NCBI GenBank assembly: GCA_903970465.1
Contig: CAJCIO010000179.1
Location: forward strand, 1 to 64,000
From: Gammaproteobacteria bacterium
GTDB lineage: Bacteria > Pseudomonadota > Gammaproteobacteria > Pseudomonadales > Pseudomonadaceae
DNA length: 64,000 nt
Direction: 5' to 3'
The notes below the pieces were generated by a model, which saw only the letters and a program-made list of their open reading frames with translations, was not told the DNA's origin and ran no database searches. Made by a program: the position numbers and the translations under genes. Positions 1 to 8,230 of this stretch are shown piece after piece. How positions within the stretch are numbered: the first letter of the stretch is position 1; every line of letters starts with the position of its first letter.

Positions 1-1
1 G

Positions 2-328
2 GCGATCCTGTTCCTGCTGGCGCTGTTCTTCGCCCCGCTGGCGGGCAGCGTTCCGCCCTACGCCACCGCGCCGGCGCTGCTGTTCGTGGCCGTGCTGATG
101 TGCTCGGGCCTGGCCGAGATCAACTGGGATGACATCACCGAAGCCGCACCGGTGGTGGTCACCGCGCTGGCGATGCCGTTCACCTATTCGATCGCCAACG
201 GCATCGCCTTCGGCTTTATCACCTGGACGGCGATCAAGCTGCTGTCGGGCCGTCGTCAGGATCTCAACCCGGCGCTGATCATTCTCTCCATTCTGTTCGT
301 CATCAAGCTGGGCTGGTACAACCCATGA
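2..328 (+). CDS. NCS2-family purine/pyrimidine permease, C-terminal part
   Basis: The reading frame is already open at the left edge, so only about the last 108 codons are present. The residues form hydrophobic segments separated by short polar loops, including an EINWDD loop and an AMPFTYSIANGIAFGF segment typical of the last helices of AzgA/GhxP-like nucleobase:cation symporters in the inner membrane. The stop codon overlaps the trmA start codon (ATGA), so the two genes are probably translationally coupled. The order permease-trmA matches what I recall of PA4719-PA4720 in P. aeruginosa. Substrate (guanine, hypoxanthine or uracil) cannot be read from this fragment. Confidence 0.8.
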   Translation, partial: AILFLLALFFAPLAGSVPPYATAPALLFVAVLMCSGLAEINWDDITEAAPVVVTALAMPFTYSIANGIAFGFITWTAIKLLSGRRQDLNPALIILSILFVIKLGWYNP

Positions 329-1410
329 GTGCTGTCTTCGATCCCTCGAGCTACGACGCCCAACTGCAGGCCAAGGTCGCTCGCCTGCGCGAGCTGCTGG
401 CGCCCTTCGATGCCCCCGAGCCGAGCGTGTTCGACTCGCCACGCGAGCACTATCGGCTGCGTGCCGAATTTCGCCTGTGGCGCGAAGACGGCCAGCGCCT
501 GTACGCGATGTTTGCGCCGGGTGACAAGAACACGCCGATCTTCTTCGAGCAGTTCCCCATCGCCAGCTTGCGGATCAACGATCTGATGCCGCGCCTCAAG
601 GCTGCCTGGCAGGGTAATGCGGCGCTGAGCAACAAGCTGTTTCAGGTGGAGTTCCTCACCACCCTGGCCGGCGATGCCATGGTCACGCTGTGTTATCACC
701 GCCCCCTGGACGAGCACTGGCAAGCCGCCGCCGAGCGCTTGGCGCAAGAGCTGGACGTGAGCATCATTGGCCGCTCCAAGGGCAAACGTGTGGTGATCGG
801 CCGCGATTATGCGGTCGAGGCGCTACAGGTCGGCGGTCGCACCTTCCGTTACCGCCAGCCCGAAGGCGCTTTCACCCAGCCCAACGGCACGGTCAATCAG
901 AAGATGCTGAGCTGGGCCTATGACGCGCTCGGCGAGCGCGACGACGATCTGCTGGAGTTGTACTGCGGCAACGGCAACTTCACCCTGCCGCTGGCGACCC
1001 GAGTGGGCAAAGTGCTGGCTACCGAGATCAGCAAGACGTCGGTAAACGCGGCGCTGCACAACCTGGCTGACAATGGCGTGGATAACGTCACCCTGGTGCG
1101 CCTGTCGGCCGAAGAGCTGACCGAAGCGCTCAACGAGGTGCGGCCGTTCCGCCGTCTCGAAGGCGTGGACCTGAAGAGCTACAACTTCGCCAGCGTGTTC
1201 GTCGACCCGCCGCGGGCCGGCATGGACCCGGATACCTGCGAGCTGACCCGGCGCTTCGACAACATTCTGTACATCTCATGCAATCCGGAAACTCTGGCCG
1301 AGAACATCGCGCAACTGCACGACACTCATCGGATCGAGCGCTGTGCGTTATTTGATCAATTTCCGTACACCCACCATATGGAATCGGGTGTGATGCTGGT
1401 CAGGCGCTGA
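325..1410 (+). CDS. trmA: tRNA (uracil-5-)-methyltransferase TrmA
   Basis: The 361-aa product matches the usual length of TrmA, the SAM-dependent enzyme that makes m5U54 in the T-loop of tRNAs. The SAM-binding motif ELYCGNGNFTLPL lies near residues 212-224, the VDPPRAGMD motif near 293, and the catalytic-cysteine motif ISCNPETLAENI near 318. The C-terminal QFPYTHHMESG is typical of the family. It starts inside the stop codon of the upstream permease gene, which supports this start and a shared transcript. It is a cytoplasmic housekeeping enzyme, and nothing about it looks unusual. Confidence 0.97.
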   Translation: MSAVFDPSSYDAQLQAKVARLRELLAPFDAPEPSVFDSPREHYRLRAEFRLWREDGQRLYAMFAPGDKNTPIFFEQFPIASLRINDLMPRLKAAWQGNAALSNKLFQVEFLTTLAGDAMVTLCYHRPLDEHWQAAAERLAQELDVSIIGRSKGKRVVIGRDYAVEALQVGGRTFRYRQPEGAFTQPNGTVNQKMLSWAYDALGERDDDLLELYCGNGNFTLPLATRVGKVLATEISKTSVNAALHNLADNGVDNVTLVRLSAEELTEALNEVRPFRRLEGVDLKSYNFASVFVDPPRAGMDPDTCELTRRFDNILYISCNPETLAENIAQLHDTHRIERCALFDQFPYTHHMESGVMLVRR

Positions 1411-1492
1411 TCCCTCGGCCGCCTCACTCCCACACGTGTGAGGCTCGGCCACAGCACTGTGGGAGGTGCATGGTTTTTGGGCCATCAGTACC

Positions 1493-1665
1493 GGCCTCTT
1501 CGCGGGCAAGCCTTGCTCCTACAGATGCAGGAGCCTTGGATTTTTGCACTGTGGGAGATTCCATGGTGCTGGGCAAGCAGGACCGTCCCCTTCGCGAGCA
1601 AGCTTTGCTCCAACGGCTCAATGAACTGCGGCACTGTGGGAGCAAAGCTTGCTCGCGAAGAGGCC
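1493..1665. repeat. Intergenic inverted repeats, Pseudomonas GGGAGCAAGGCTTGCCCGCG family
   Basis: The 489-base gap 1411-1899 holds no convincing gene. It contains three copies of the CTTCGCGGGCAAGCCTTGCTCC-type repeat (about 1493-1524, 1591-1611 and 1639-1659). The last two copies are a perfect 21-bp inverted repeat with a 27-base spacer, able to form a strong hairpin after trmA. The rest of the gap is the promoter region of the dehydrogenase gene at 1900. Confidence 0.75.
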
Positions 1666-1728
1666 GGCAGCATCAGCAAACTCTTCATCCTCCCCTCGCC
1701 CGTCAGCGCTAAATTCACACGAAATCAT

Positions 1729-1757
1729 TTGACCAAATTAACCGGTTAGTACAATTT
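1729..1757 (+). promoter_or_regulatory. Promoter with overlapping palindromic operator before the quinate/shikimate dehydrogenase
   Basis: A TTGACC -35-like element (1729-1734) is followed by TACAAT (1750-1755) or CAATTT (1752-1757). The near-perfect palindrome TTAACCGGTTAG (1738-1749) sits in the spacer, where a bound repressor would block RNA polymerase. A related AACCGGCTAGT site lies in the quiC/MFS intergenic region at 5714-5724. The nearby TetR-family protein is the obvious candidate ligand, by inference. Confidence 0.5.
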
Positions 1758-1899
1758 ATCGGCGAGCGCCTTGTCGCCTGTGAACCTGTCCGCAAGGACC
1801 CAAAATAAAAATGGCGTGGACGCTCGTCCGTCTGCGCTGGCGTGGCACTCCCACGGCCTTCGTCGGCCGGCCACTTTGAACCAACAAAGGCATTAATGT

Positions 1900-2760
1900 A
1901 TGTCCCAGAATAAAAAAGCCAGCGTCCTGGCCGGCCTGATTGGCGCCGGCATCCAGTTGTCCCGTACTCCCGCCCTGCACGAGCAGGAGGGTGCCGCCCA
2001 AGGCCTGGGCTATCTGTACCGGTTGATCGACCTGGACAAACTGCAACTCGATACGAGCCACCTGGAAGAACTGCTCACCGCCGCCGAGCGCATGAGCTAC
2101 ACCGGCCTGAACATCACCTTCCCCTGCAAGCAGGCGATCATCCCGCTGCTCGATGACCTGTCCGCCGAAGCCCGTGGCATCGGCGCGGTCAATACCGTGG
2201 TGCTCAAGGACGGCAAGCGCGTCGGCCACAATACCGACTGCCTGGGTTTTGGCGAAGGCTTCAAGCGCGGCATGGCCGGTGCCGCCCGTGAGCGCGTAGT
2301 GCAGATGGGCGCCGGCGGTGCCGGTGCGGCCGTGGCCCATGCGCTGATCGCCGAGGGCGTCCAGCAACTGACGATTTTCGACGTCGAAGCCAGCCGCGCC
2401 CAAGCATTGGTGGACAACATCAACGCGCATTTCAGCGGTCAGCGGACAGTGCTCGGCACCGACTTGAGCGCCAGCGTCAGCGCCGCCGACGGCCTGGTCA
2501 ACACCACGCCCATGGGCATGGCCAAACTGCCTGGCATGCCGGTGCCCAAGGCACTGCTGCGGGCCGATTTGTGGGTGGCAGAGATCGTCTACTTCCCGCT
2601 GGAAACAGAATTGCTGCGCGAAGCCCGGGCGCTGGGCGCACGCACCTTGGACGGCGGCACCATGGCGGTGTTCCAGGCGGTCAAGGCGTTCGAGTTGTTC
2701 AGTGGTATCGAGCCTGATGCTCAGCGGATGGTCGAGCACTTCAATAGCATGAATGGGTAA
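1900..2760 (+). CDS. Quinate/shikimate dehydrogenase (AroE superfamily, catabolic type)
   Basis: The 286-aa protein has the shikimate-dehydrogenase fold: substrate-binding start GLIGAGIQLSRTP (12-24), the NITFPCK motif with the catalytic Lys77, NTD with the catalytic Asp113, and a dinucleotide-binding GAGGAG near 138-143. Asp161 ends the second Rossmann strand (TIFDVE) instead of the NRT of NADP-dependent biosynthetic AroE, which suggests NAD+ and an oxidative role. It would oxidise quinate to 3-dehydroquinate or shikimate to 3-dehydroshikimate, feeding quiC. The ATG is preceded by an AAAGG ribosome site and the operator-bearing promoter at 1729. The exact subclass (QDH, RifI-like, Ael1) is not resolved. 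Confidence 0.85.
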   Translation: MSQNKKASVLAGLIGAGIQLSRTPALHEQEGAAQGLGYLYRLIDLDKLQLDTSHLEELLTAAERMSYTGLNITFPCKQAIIPLLDDLSAEARGIGAVNTVVLKDGKRVGHNTDCLGFGEGFKRGMAGAARERVVQMGAGGAGAAVAHALIAEGVQQLTIFDVEASRAQALVDNINAHFSGQRTVLGTDLSASVSAADGLVNTTPMGMAKLPGMPVPKALLRADLWVAEIVYFPLETELLREARALGARTLDGGTMAVFQAVKAFELFSGIEPDAQRMVEHFNSMNG

Positions 2761-2770
2761 AGTCAGATCC

Positions 2771-2856
2771 TGTAGCGAGGGTCTTGCCCTCGATTCGGCG
2801 TGATCGGCGCATTGATGGCGACCAGCCGATTTTCGGGGCCAGGCCCCCTCGCTACA
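2771..2856. repeat. TGTAGCGAGG inverted repeat between convergent genes
   Basis: TGTAGCGAGG near 2771 and CCTCGCTACA near 2847 are inverted copies of a second short Pseudomonas intergenic repeat. They lie between the convergent dehydrogenase and TetR genes and could act as a bidirectional transcription stop. Confidence 0.55.
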
Positions 2857-2864
2857 ACGTCGGA

Positions 2865-3533
2865 CTAAACCAGCAAATACCGCAGCACCGAATCGCAGAT
2901 CATCTGCCGATGGTTCTGGCGCAGCTGGGCGTCGCCAAAGTCCACCTGGAACAGCTCGCCAAAGGTGTGGCGGTTCGACACTCGATAGAAGCAGAACGAA
3001 CTGATCAGCAGGTGCACATCGATCGCCTGCAAACCACTGCGAAACACACCCTTCTTGGCCCCTCTTAGCAATATCTCGTCCAGCGCCAGCAACACGCTCT
3101 TGTTCATCGAACGGATCGCCTCGGACTGTTTGACGTATTCGCCCTTGTGCATGTTTTCGTTGCACACGATGCGCACGAAATCGACATTGCGATCATGGTG
3201 ATCGAAGGTGAACTCCACCAACCGGGTAATGCCGTCGACGGGATCGAGCTCGGCCAGGTGCAGGTCGTTCTCGGTATTGCGGATATCGCCGTAGAGCTTC
3301 TCGAGTACCTCGACGTACAGCTGCTCCTTGCTGCCGAAGTAGTAATAGATCATGCGCTTGGAAGTTTGCGTACGCTCGGCGATGGCATCGACACGAGCAC
3401 CCGCCAGGCCTTGCAGGACAAACTCGGTGATGGCCGCCTGCAGAATACTCTCACGGGTCTTTTCAGGGTTGTTCTTGCGCGACTTGCGCGGCGCTGCGGC
3501 GGGCTCGACGCCAGGGTCTTGAATTATTGTCAT
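2865..3533 (-). CDS. TetR-family transcriptional regulator of the quinate/shikimate genes
   Basis: The 222-aa protein has a basic N-terminal tail and a TetR helix-turn-helix at about residues 25-70 (ESILQAAITEF, GLAGARVDAIAERTQTSKRMIYYYFGSKEQLY). A helical ligand-binding C-terminal domain follows. It lies downstream of quiC on the same strand (111-base gap) and converges with the dehydrogenase, so it may share the quiC transcript. By context it is a repressor relieved by quinate, shikimate or protocatechuate. The shared AACCGGYTAGT sites at 1741 and 5714 are candidate operators. Effector and operator assignment are inferred. Confidence 0.85.
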   Translation of the reverse strand: MTIIQDPGVEPAAAPRKSRKNNPEKTRESILQAAITEFVLQGLAGARVDAIAERTQTSKRMIYYYFGSKEQLYVEVLEKLYGDIRNTENDLHLAELDPVDGITRLVEFTFDHHDRNVDFVRIVCNENMHKGEYVKQSEAIRSMNKSVLLALDEILLRGAKKGVFRSGLQAIDVHLLISSFCFYRVSNRHTFGELFQVDFGDAQLRQNHRQMICDSVLRYLLV

Positions 3534-3644
3534 GGGGCGCTCGTGGCCAACGTGAATCAGCTCCGATTATGAAGTCCGTGGCCGGGGTAAGGGAAGCCTG
3601 CAGGTGTCTGAATCAGACGTCGCCCCACAGGCTGCCGCTTCAAC

Positions 3645-5555
3645 TTAAAGTTTTGCGTGGCGAATGCCACCGGCGCGGGCCTTGGCCATGGCAGCCAGGC
3701 GCACGGCCACGTTGGCCGCTCCGTAGCCGGCATAACCACCACGACGCTGGATGATTTCAAAGAAGAAGCGATCCTCGAACGGCTCGGTGTACACGTGAAA
3801 CAACTCGCCGCCATTGGCGTCACGATCGTAAAGCACGTTGAAGTACGCCAGTTCGCTGAGGAATTCGTCATCGAAATCGAAGCGCGCAGCCAGGTCGTCG
3901 TAGTAGTTGAGCGGGATATCGAGCAACGCCACGCCAGCCTCCTTGGCCTTGCTGACGGCAGCGAAGATATCGTCGCAATCGAAGGCGATGTGGTGCACCC
4001 CCGATCCACGGTAGGTCGACAGCGCGTGAGAGATCGCCGTGTTGCGGTTTTCCGAGACGTTCAGCGGCAGGCGAATGGTGCTGCAGCGGCTGCGGATCGC
4101 GCGGCTTTTGACCAGCCCGTACGGGTCCGGGAGCACCACCTCATCGTCTGCCTTGAAGTCCAGCAGGCTCTTGTAGAAGAGCACCCAGCTGTCGAGGCTG
4201 TCCGGCGGCAGGGCCATGGCCATGTGGTCGATGCGTTTAAGGCCGACGGTGCTTGGCGGCAATGGCTTGATGTCGAAGTCGGTGTCATAGATGGTGCGGC
4301 CGTCGGCGTCCTGATCGACCAGATAGATCAGGCTGCCATCCGGAGCGCGTACCGCCGCCAGGTGGCGCTCATTGGGGCCGACCAGGCCGCGATAGGGCTG
4401 GCCGCGGTAGTCGATGGCCCGTTGCAGGGCGCTGGCGCTGTCCTTGACCCGGATCGCCGTGGCACAGAGTGACGGCCCATGGGACTCGAAGAAACTGTGG
4501 GCAAACGAATAGGGCTCGGAGTTGAGGATCAGGTTGATGTCGCCCTGACGATACAGCTCGACAGCCTTGGAGCGGTGCTTGCCCGACGCAGTGAAGCCCA
4601 GGCGCTGAAACCAGTGGCCGAGCTTGGCCCCCAAGGCTTCGTCCACGGCAAACTCGAGGAATTCGACGCCATCGTAGGTGCTGGCCTCGGGCGGCGAAAA
4701 GAGGATGTCGATGTTCGGTACCGGCTCGGCCTCCTGCTCCAGCACCTTGCGGGTTTTTTCTTCAAGGTACAGCAGCGAACGCAGGCCATCGGCGGCGTTG
4801 GCGCGCGGCGGTGCTGCGCGGAAACCGTCGTTGAAGATTTCCAGCGACAGCGGGCCGGTGTAGCCGGACTTGATGATCGGCGCGAGGAAGTTGGCCAGGT
4901 CGAACTCACCCTGCCCCGGGAAGCAGCGGAAGTGGCGGCTCCACTCCAGTACGTCCATCGCCAGGATCGGCGCATCGGCCATCTGCACGAAAAAGATCTT
5001 GTCGCCCGGGATATTGGCGATGGCGCTCGGGTCGCCCTTCAGCGACAACGTGTGGAAGCTGTCAAGCAGTACGCCAAGGCTCGGGTGATCGGCCTGACGG
5101 ACGATGTCCCAGACTTGCTGGTAAGTATTGACGTGGCGGCCCCAGGCCAGCGCTTCGTAGCCGATGCGCAGATTGCGGGCACCGGCGCGCTCGGCGAGCA
5201 GGCGCATGTCGTCCACCAGAATCTGCTGGTCGCCCACCGAATCGGCGGACGCGTTACTGCACACCAGCACCAGGTCGGTGCCCAGCTCCTGCATCAGGTC
5301 GAACTTGCGCTCGGCCCGGTCCAGGTTGCGCGCCAGCTTGTCGCGGCGGCAGCCTTCGAAATCGCGAAAGGGTTGAAACAGGGTGATTTCGATGCCCAGA
5401 TCGGCGCACATCTGCCGGACTTCACGCGGGCTGCCGTCGTAATACAGCAGGTCGTTTTCAAAGATCTCGACACCATCGAAACCCGCAGCGGCAATGGCTT
5501 CGAGTTTTTCCGGCAGGGTACCGCTCAAGGAGACGGTGGCAATCGAACGGTGCAT
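3645..5555 (-). CDS. quiC: 3-Dehydroshikimate dehydratase fused to an HPPD-like dioxygenase domain (QuiC1 type)
   Basis: The 636-aa protein joins two domains. Residues 1-275 form a TIM-barrel dehydratase converting 3-dehydroshikimate to protocatechuate. Metal ligands are visible as Glu134 (GYEALAWGR), Asp165 (LLDSFH), Gln191 and Glu239 (LSLEIFND). Residues 290-636 form a VOC-fold domain like 4-hydroxyphenylpyruvate dioxygenase with its metal triad retained: His444 (RIDHMA), His521/522 (GVHHIAF) and Glu600 (FFFEII). I chose the ATG at 5555, preceded by TTGGAG, over longer frames because the barrel begins there. It is divergent from the MFS transporter. Whether the second domain has its own reaction is not clear. 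Confidence 0.93.
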   Translation of the reverse strand: MHRSIATVSLSGTLPEKLEAIAAAGFDGVEIFENDLLYYDGSPREVRQMCADLGIEITLFQPFRDFEGCRRDKLARNLDRAERKFDLMQELGTDLVLVCSNASADSVGDQQILVDDMRLLAERAGARNLRIGYEALAWGRHVNTYQQVWDIVRQADHPSLGVLLDSFHTLSLKGDPSAIANIPGDKIFFVQMADAPILAMDVLEWSRHFRCFPGQGEFDLANFLAPIIKSGYTGPLSLEIFNDGFRAAPPRANAADGLRSLLYLEEKTRKVLEQEAEPVPNIDILFSPPEASTYDGVEFLEFAVDEALGAKLGHWFQRLGFTASGKHRSKAVELYRQGDINLILNSEPYSFAHSFFESHGPSLCATAIRVKDSASALQRAIDYRGQPYRGLVGPNERHLAAVRAPDGSLIYLVDQDADGRTIYDTDFDIKPLPPSTVGLKRIDHMAMALPPDSLDSWVLFYKSLLDFKADDEVVLPDPYGLVKSRAIRSRCSTIRLPLNVSENRNTAISHALSTYRGSGVHHIAFDCDDIFAAVSKAKEAGVALLDIPLNYYDDLAARFDFDDEFLSELAYFNVLYDRDANGGELFHVYTEPFEDRFFFEIIQRRGGYAGYGAANVAVRLAAMAKARAGGIRHAKL

Positions 5556-5710
5556 GTTTCCACTCCAAATGGCGGCTGAAACGGCCTTGCTGAAGGCTCT
5601 GTTTCCACTGCGCGCCAGGTTTCGGACACGCCGGCCCGCGGGTTGAAAATGCGGGCCGATCTTGGGCGAGAATTCTGTTGGTGCCCATTCTATAGCGCAA
5701 TTGAGTGCGT

Positions 5711-5724
5711 ACGAACCGGCTAGT
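5711..5724. promoter_or_regulatory. Candidate TetR operator in the quiC/MFS divergent promoter region
   Basis: The 349-base gap 5556-5904 has no gene and serves two divergent starts. GAACCGGCTAGT here shares AACCGGYTAGT with the palindrome at 1738-1750 before the dehydrogenase. A TATAGA/TAGAAT -10-like box for quiC lies nearby on the minus strand (about 5686-5693). Towards the MFS gene a TTGACG lies at 5763-5768, with no clear -10. Confidence 0.45.
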
Positions 5725-5904
5725 TTTGTGTGCGATAATCGGCCAGACCACCGCGTTGTTAATTGACGATACCTTTGATGATCAGCACCATCCACCCCCT
5801 TAGTGAAGCCCCTACCGGTGTGAAACGCCAGCGGGGGCCTCAGGTTACTCCTACTCAGTGCATAGACCCTGAGAGTCGCCCATAAAAATTTCAACAAACG
5901 GTAA

Positions 5905-7239
5905 ATGCTCATGTCTGCGATAGCCCGTCAACTCGACAAGGCCGCGACGCCAGGTATCGGTGAAAAAATCCGCAGTGGCCTGGCCGTCGGCAAAACCCGC
6001 TGGGGCATGCTCGCCCTGGTGTTCTTCGCCACCACCCTGAATTACATCGACCGTGCCGCGCTGGGCGTCATGCAGCCTATCCTCGCCAAGGAAATGAGCT
6101 GGACGGCGATGGACTACGCCAACATCAACTTCTGGTTCCAGGTGGGGTACGCCATCGGCTTCCTGCTGCAAGGGCGGTTGATCGACAAGATCGGTGTGAA
6201 ACGGGTGTTCTTCTGCGCCGTGCTGTTGTGGAGCCTGGCCACCGGCGCCCACGGTCTGGCCACCTCGGCGGCGGGTTTCATGGTCTGTCGGTTTATCCTC
6301 GGCCTGACCGAAGCCGCCAACTACCCAGCCTGTGTGAAGACCACGCGGCTGTGGTTCCCGGCCGGCGAGCGGGCGATCGCCACTGGCATCTTCAACGCTG
6401 GGACCAACGTCGGCGCGCTGCTGACACCGCTGATGCTGCCGTTGATCCTCAGCGTGTGGGGCTGGCAGGCGGCGTTCCTGTGCATCGCCTTCCTGGGGCT
6501 GTTCTGGGCAGTCCTGTGGGGCCTGAAATACTTCAACCCCGAAGATCACCCGCGCCTCAGTGAAACCGAGCGCGCCTACGTGATGGGCGAGCCCGAGCCC
6601 GACCAGCAAGGCGTGCCCTTCCATCGCATCCTGCGCATGCGCGGCACCTGGGCGTTCGCCGGGGCCTTCATGATGACCGCCCCGGTGTTCTGGTTTTACC
6701 TGTACTGGCTGCCGCCGTTCCTCAACCAGCAATACAACTTGGGCATCAGCGTGACCCAAATGGGCATTCCGCTGATTATCATCTATGTGGCGGCGGACTT
6801 CGGCAGCATCGGCGGCGGGATCCTGTCTTCATGGCTGATCGGCCGCGGCATGCAGCCGGTGAAGGCGCGCCTGGTGTCGATGCTGGTGTTCGCCCTGACC
6901 ATCATCAGCGTGATCTTCGCCGCCGGCGCCTCCAGCCTGTGGGTCGCCGTGGCCGCGATCTCGGTCGCGATCGCCGCACATCAGGCCTGGACCGCGAACA
7001 TCTGGAGCGTGGTCATGGACTACACGCCCAAGCACATGATGAGCACCGTGTTCGGCTTCGGCAGCATGGTGGCAGCTGTGGGTGGGATGTTCATGACCCA
7101 GATCGTCGGCTACGTGCTGACCAAGACCCACAACAATTACGCAGTGCTGTTTACCTTGATCCCGATCATGTACTTCATCGCCCTGAGCTGGCTGTACCTG
7201 ATGGCCCCACGTCAGGTGCCGGTGCTGGACCAGGCCTGA
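5905..7239 (+). CDS. MFS transporter for organic acids, probable quinate/shikimate importer
   Basis: The 444-aa inner-membrane protein has about 12 hydrophobic segments and anion:cation symporter family features: FATTLNYIDRAALGVMQP in helix 1, GRLIDKIGVKRVF in the loop after helix 2, and FILGLTEAANYPACVKTTRLWFP in helices 4-5. A second ATG at 5911 is equally possible, and neither start has a strong ribosome site. Being divergent from quiC and behind the same candidate operator points to import of quinate, shikimate or dehydroshikimate. The substrate is inferred from position only. Confidence 0.85.
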   Translation: MLMSAIARQLDKAATPGIGEKIRSGLAVGKTRWGMLALVFFATTLNYIDRAALGVMQPILAKEMSWTAMDYANINFWFQVGYAIGFLLQGRLIDKIGVKRVFFCAVLLWSLATGAHGLATSAAGFMVCRFILGLTEAANYPACVKTTRLWFPAGERAIATGIFNAGTNVGALLTPLMLPLILSVWGWQAAFLCIAFLGLFWAVLWGLKYFNPEDHPRLSETERAYVMGEPEPDQQGVPFHRILRMRGTWAFAGAFMMTAPVFWFYLYWLPPFLNQQYNLGISVTQMGIPLIIIYVAADFGSIGGGILSSWLIGRGMQPVKARLVSMLVFALTIISVIFAAGASSLWVAVAAISVAIAAHQAWTANIWSVVMDYTPKHMMSTVFGFGSMVAAVGGMFMTQIVGYVLTKTHNNYAVLFTLIPIMYFIALSWLYLMAPRQVPVLDQA

Positions 7240-7261
7240 TTCTGCACAGTCTCGCGGGCCT

Positions 7262-7317
7262 CTTCGCGGGCAAGCCTTGTGCAACTACCCCTGTGGGGGC
7301 AAGGCTTGCCCGCGAAG
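7262..7317. terminator. Large hairpin between convergent MFS and EamA genes
   Basis: CTTCGCGGGCAAGCCTTG (7262-7279) and its exact complement (7300-7317) make an 18-bp stem with a 20-base loop. It belongs to the widespread intergenic repeat family. Placed between two converging genes, it probably stops transcription from both sides. No T-run follows. Confidence 0.55.
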
Positions 7318-7332
7318 GACGCGCCACACCTC

Positions 7333-8226
7333 TCAAATCTTGCGCGATACCCGCCGCTGCAACCACGCAGCGGCGATACCGCTGGCGCAGATCACTGCCA
7401 TCCCTATCTGTGCGGTCAGGCTCGGCGTGTGATCGAAAATCAGATACCCCAGGACCCCGGCGAAGACGATCTGCGCGTAGCCAAAGGGCGCCAGCACCGC
7501 CGGTGGCGCGTGTCGAAAGGCCTGGGTAAGAAACAAATGCGCGCTCATCCCGCAGCCACCCAGCGCCAGCATCAACACCCCGTGCCAGAACGTCGGCCAC
7601 TGCCAGTAGAACGGCACGATGGCGCTCATCAGCAGCGTGTTGAAAATCCCCGCGAAGAAATTACTGGTGGTCGGACTGTCGACGCGCGCCACCAGCCGGG
7701 TCAGCAACTGATAGAACGCGAAACACATTGCCGAGCAGAACGGCAGCAGGATCGCCGGGGTGAACAGTTCACCGCCGGGATGCACAATCACCATCACCCC
7801 GCAAAAACCCACCAGCACGGCGATCCACTGACCAGTGCTGACGCGCTCCTTGAGCAGCGGCACCGAAAGCGCCGTCACCAGCAATGGCGCGAGAAAGTTG
7901 ACCGCAGTCGCCTCCGCCAGCGGGATGTACTGCAGGGCCGTGACGAACAGCATGCTCGTGGCGAGCAGACACAGGGCCCGCAACACCTGCAGCACCGGGC
8001 GTTTGGTGCGCAGTACGCGCAGGCCGGACTGCGGCAGGAAGATGCCCATCATCAACATCGTATGGATCAGGTAACGCACCCAGATCACCAACATCACCGG
8101 GTAGAAGCCCGACAGATACTTGGACAACACATCGTGACCAGCGAACAGCAGGGTCGCGGACAACATCACCATGATGCCCTTGAAAGGCTGGCTGGTGGCG
8201 GTCAGCGACGTATTGGATGTGCTCAT
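7333..8226 (-). CDS. EamA/DMT-family transporter
   Basis: The 297-aa protein has ten hydrophobic helices in two EamA repeats (for example LSATLLFAGHDVLSKYLSGF near the start and LFLTQAFRHAPPAVLAPFGYAQIVFAGVLGYLIF near the end), typical of drug/metabolite transporters of the inner membrane. The start at 8226 places the gene four bases after the TIM-barrel gene, so the two form an operon whose promoter carries a candidate IclR operator. It probably moves the substrate or product of that module. Direction and substrate are unknown. Confidence 0.85.
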   Translation of the reverse strand: MSTSNTSLTATSQPFKGIMVMLSATLLFAGHDVLSKYLSGFYPVMLVIWVRYLIHTMLMMGIFLPQSGLRVLRTKRPVLQVLRALCLLATSMLFVTALQYIPLAEATAVNFLAPLLVTALSVPLLKERVSTGQWIAVLVGFCGVMVIVHPGGELFTPAILLPFCSAMCFAFYQLLTRLVARVDSPTTSNFFAGIFNTLLMSAIVPFYWQWPTFWHGVLMLALGGCGMSAHLFLTQAFRHAPPAVLAPFGYAQIVFAGVLGYLIFDHTPSLTAQIGMAVICASGIAAAWLQRRVSRKI

Positions 8227-8230
8227 TGGG

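Noticed and set aside
1811..1879. 22-codon frame before the dehydrogenase that could be a leader peptide
   Set aside because: No ribosome site, no regulatory codon run and no attenuator hairpin pair; probably untranslated leader.
1411..1899. CRISPR-like array from repeated 20-30 base units
   Set aside because: Units alternate in orientation with irregular spacing and form hairpins, which fits intergenic palindromes; no cas genes exist in the window.
1756..3165. Long minus-strand frame over the dehydrogenase gene (469 codons)
   Set aside because: It lies antisense to a well-supported gene, has low-complexity His/Gln-rich translation and no ribosome site; such shadows are usual in GC-rich DNA.
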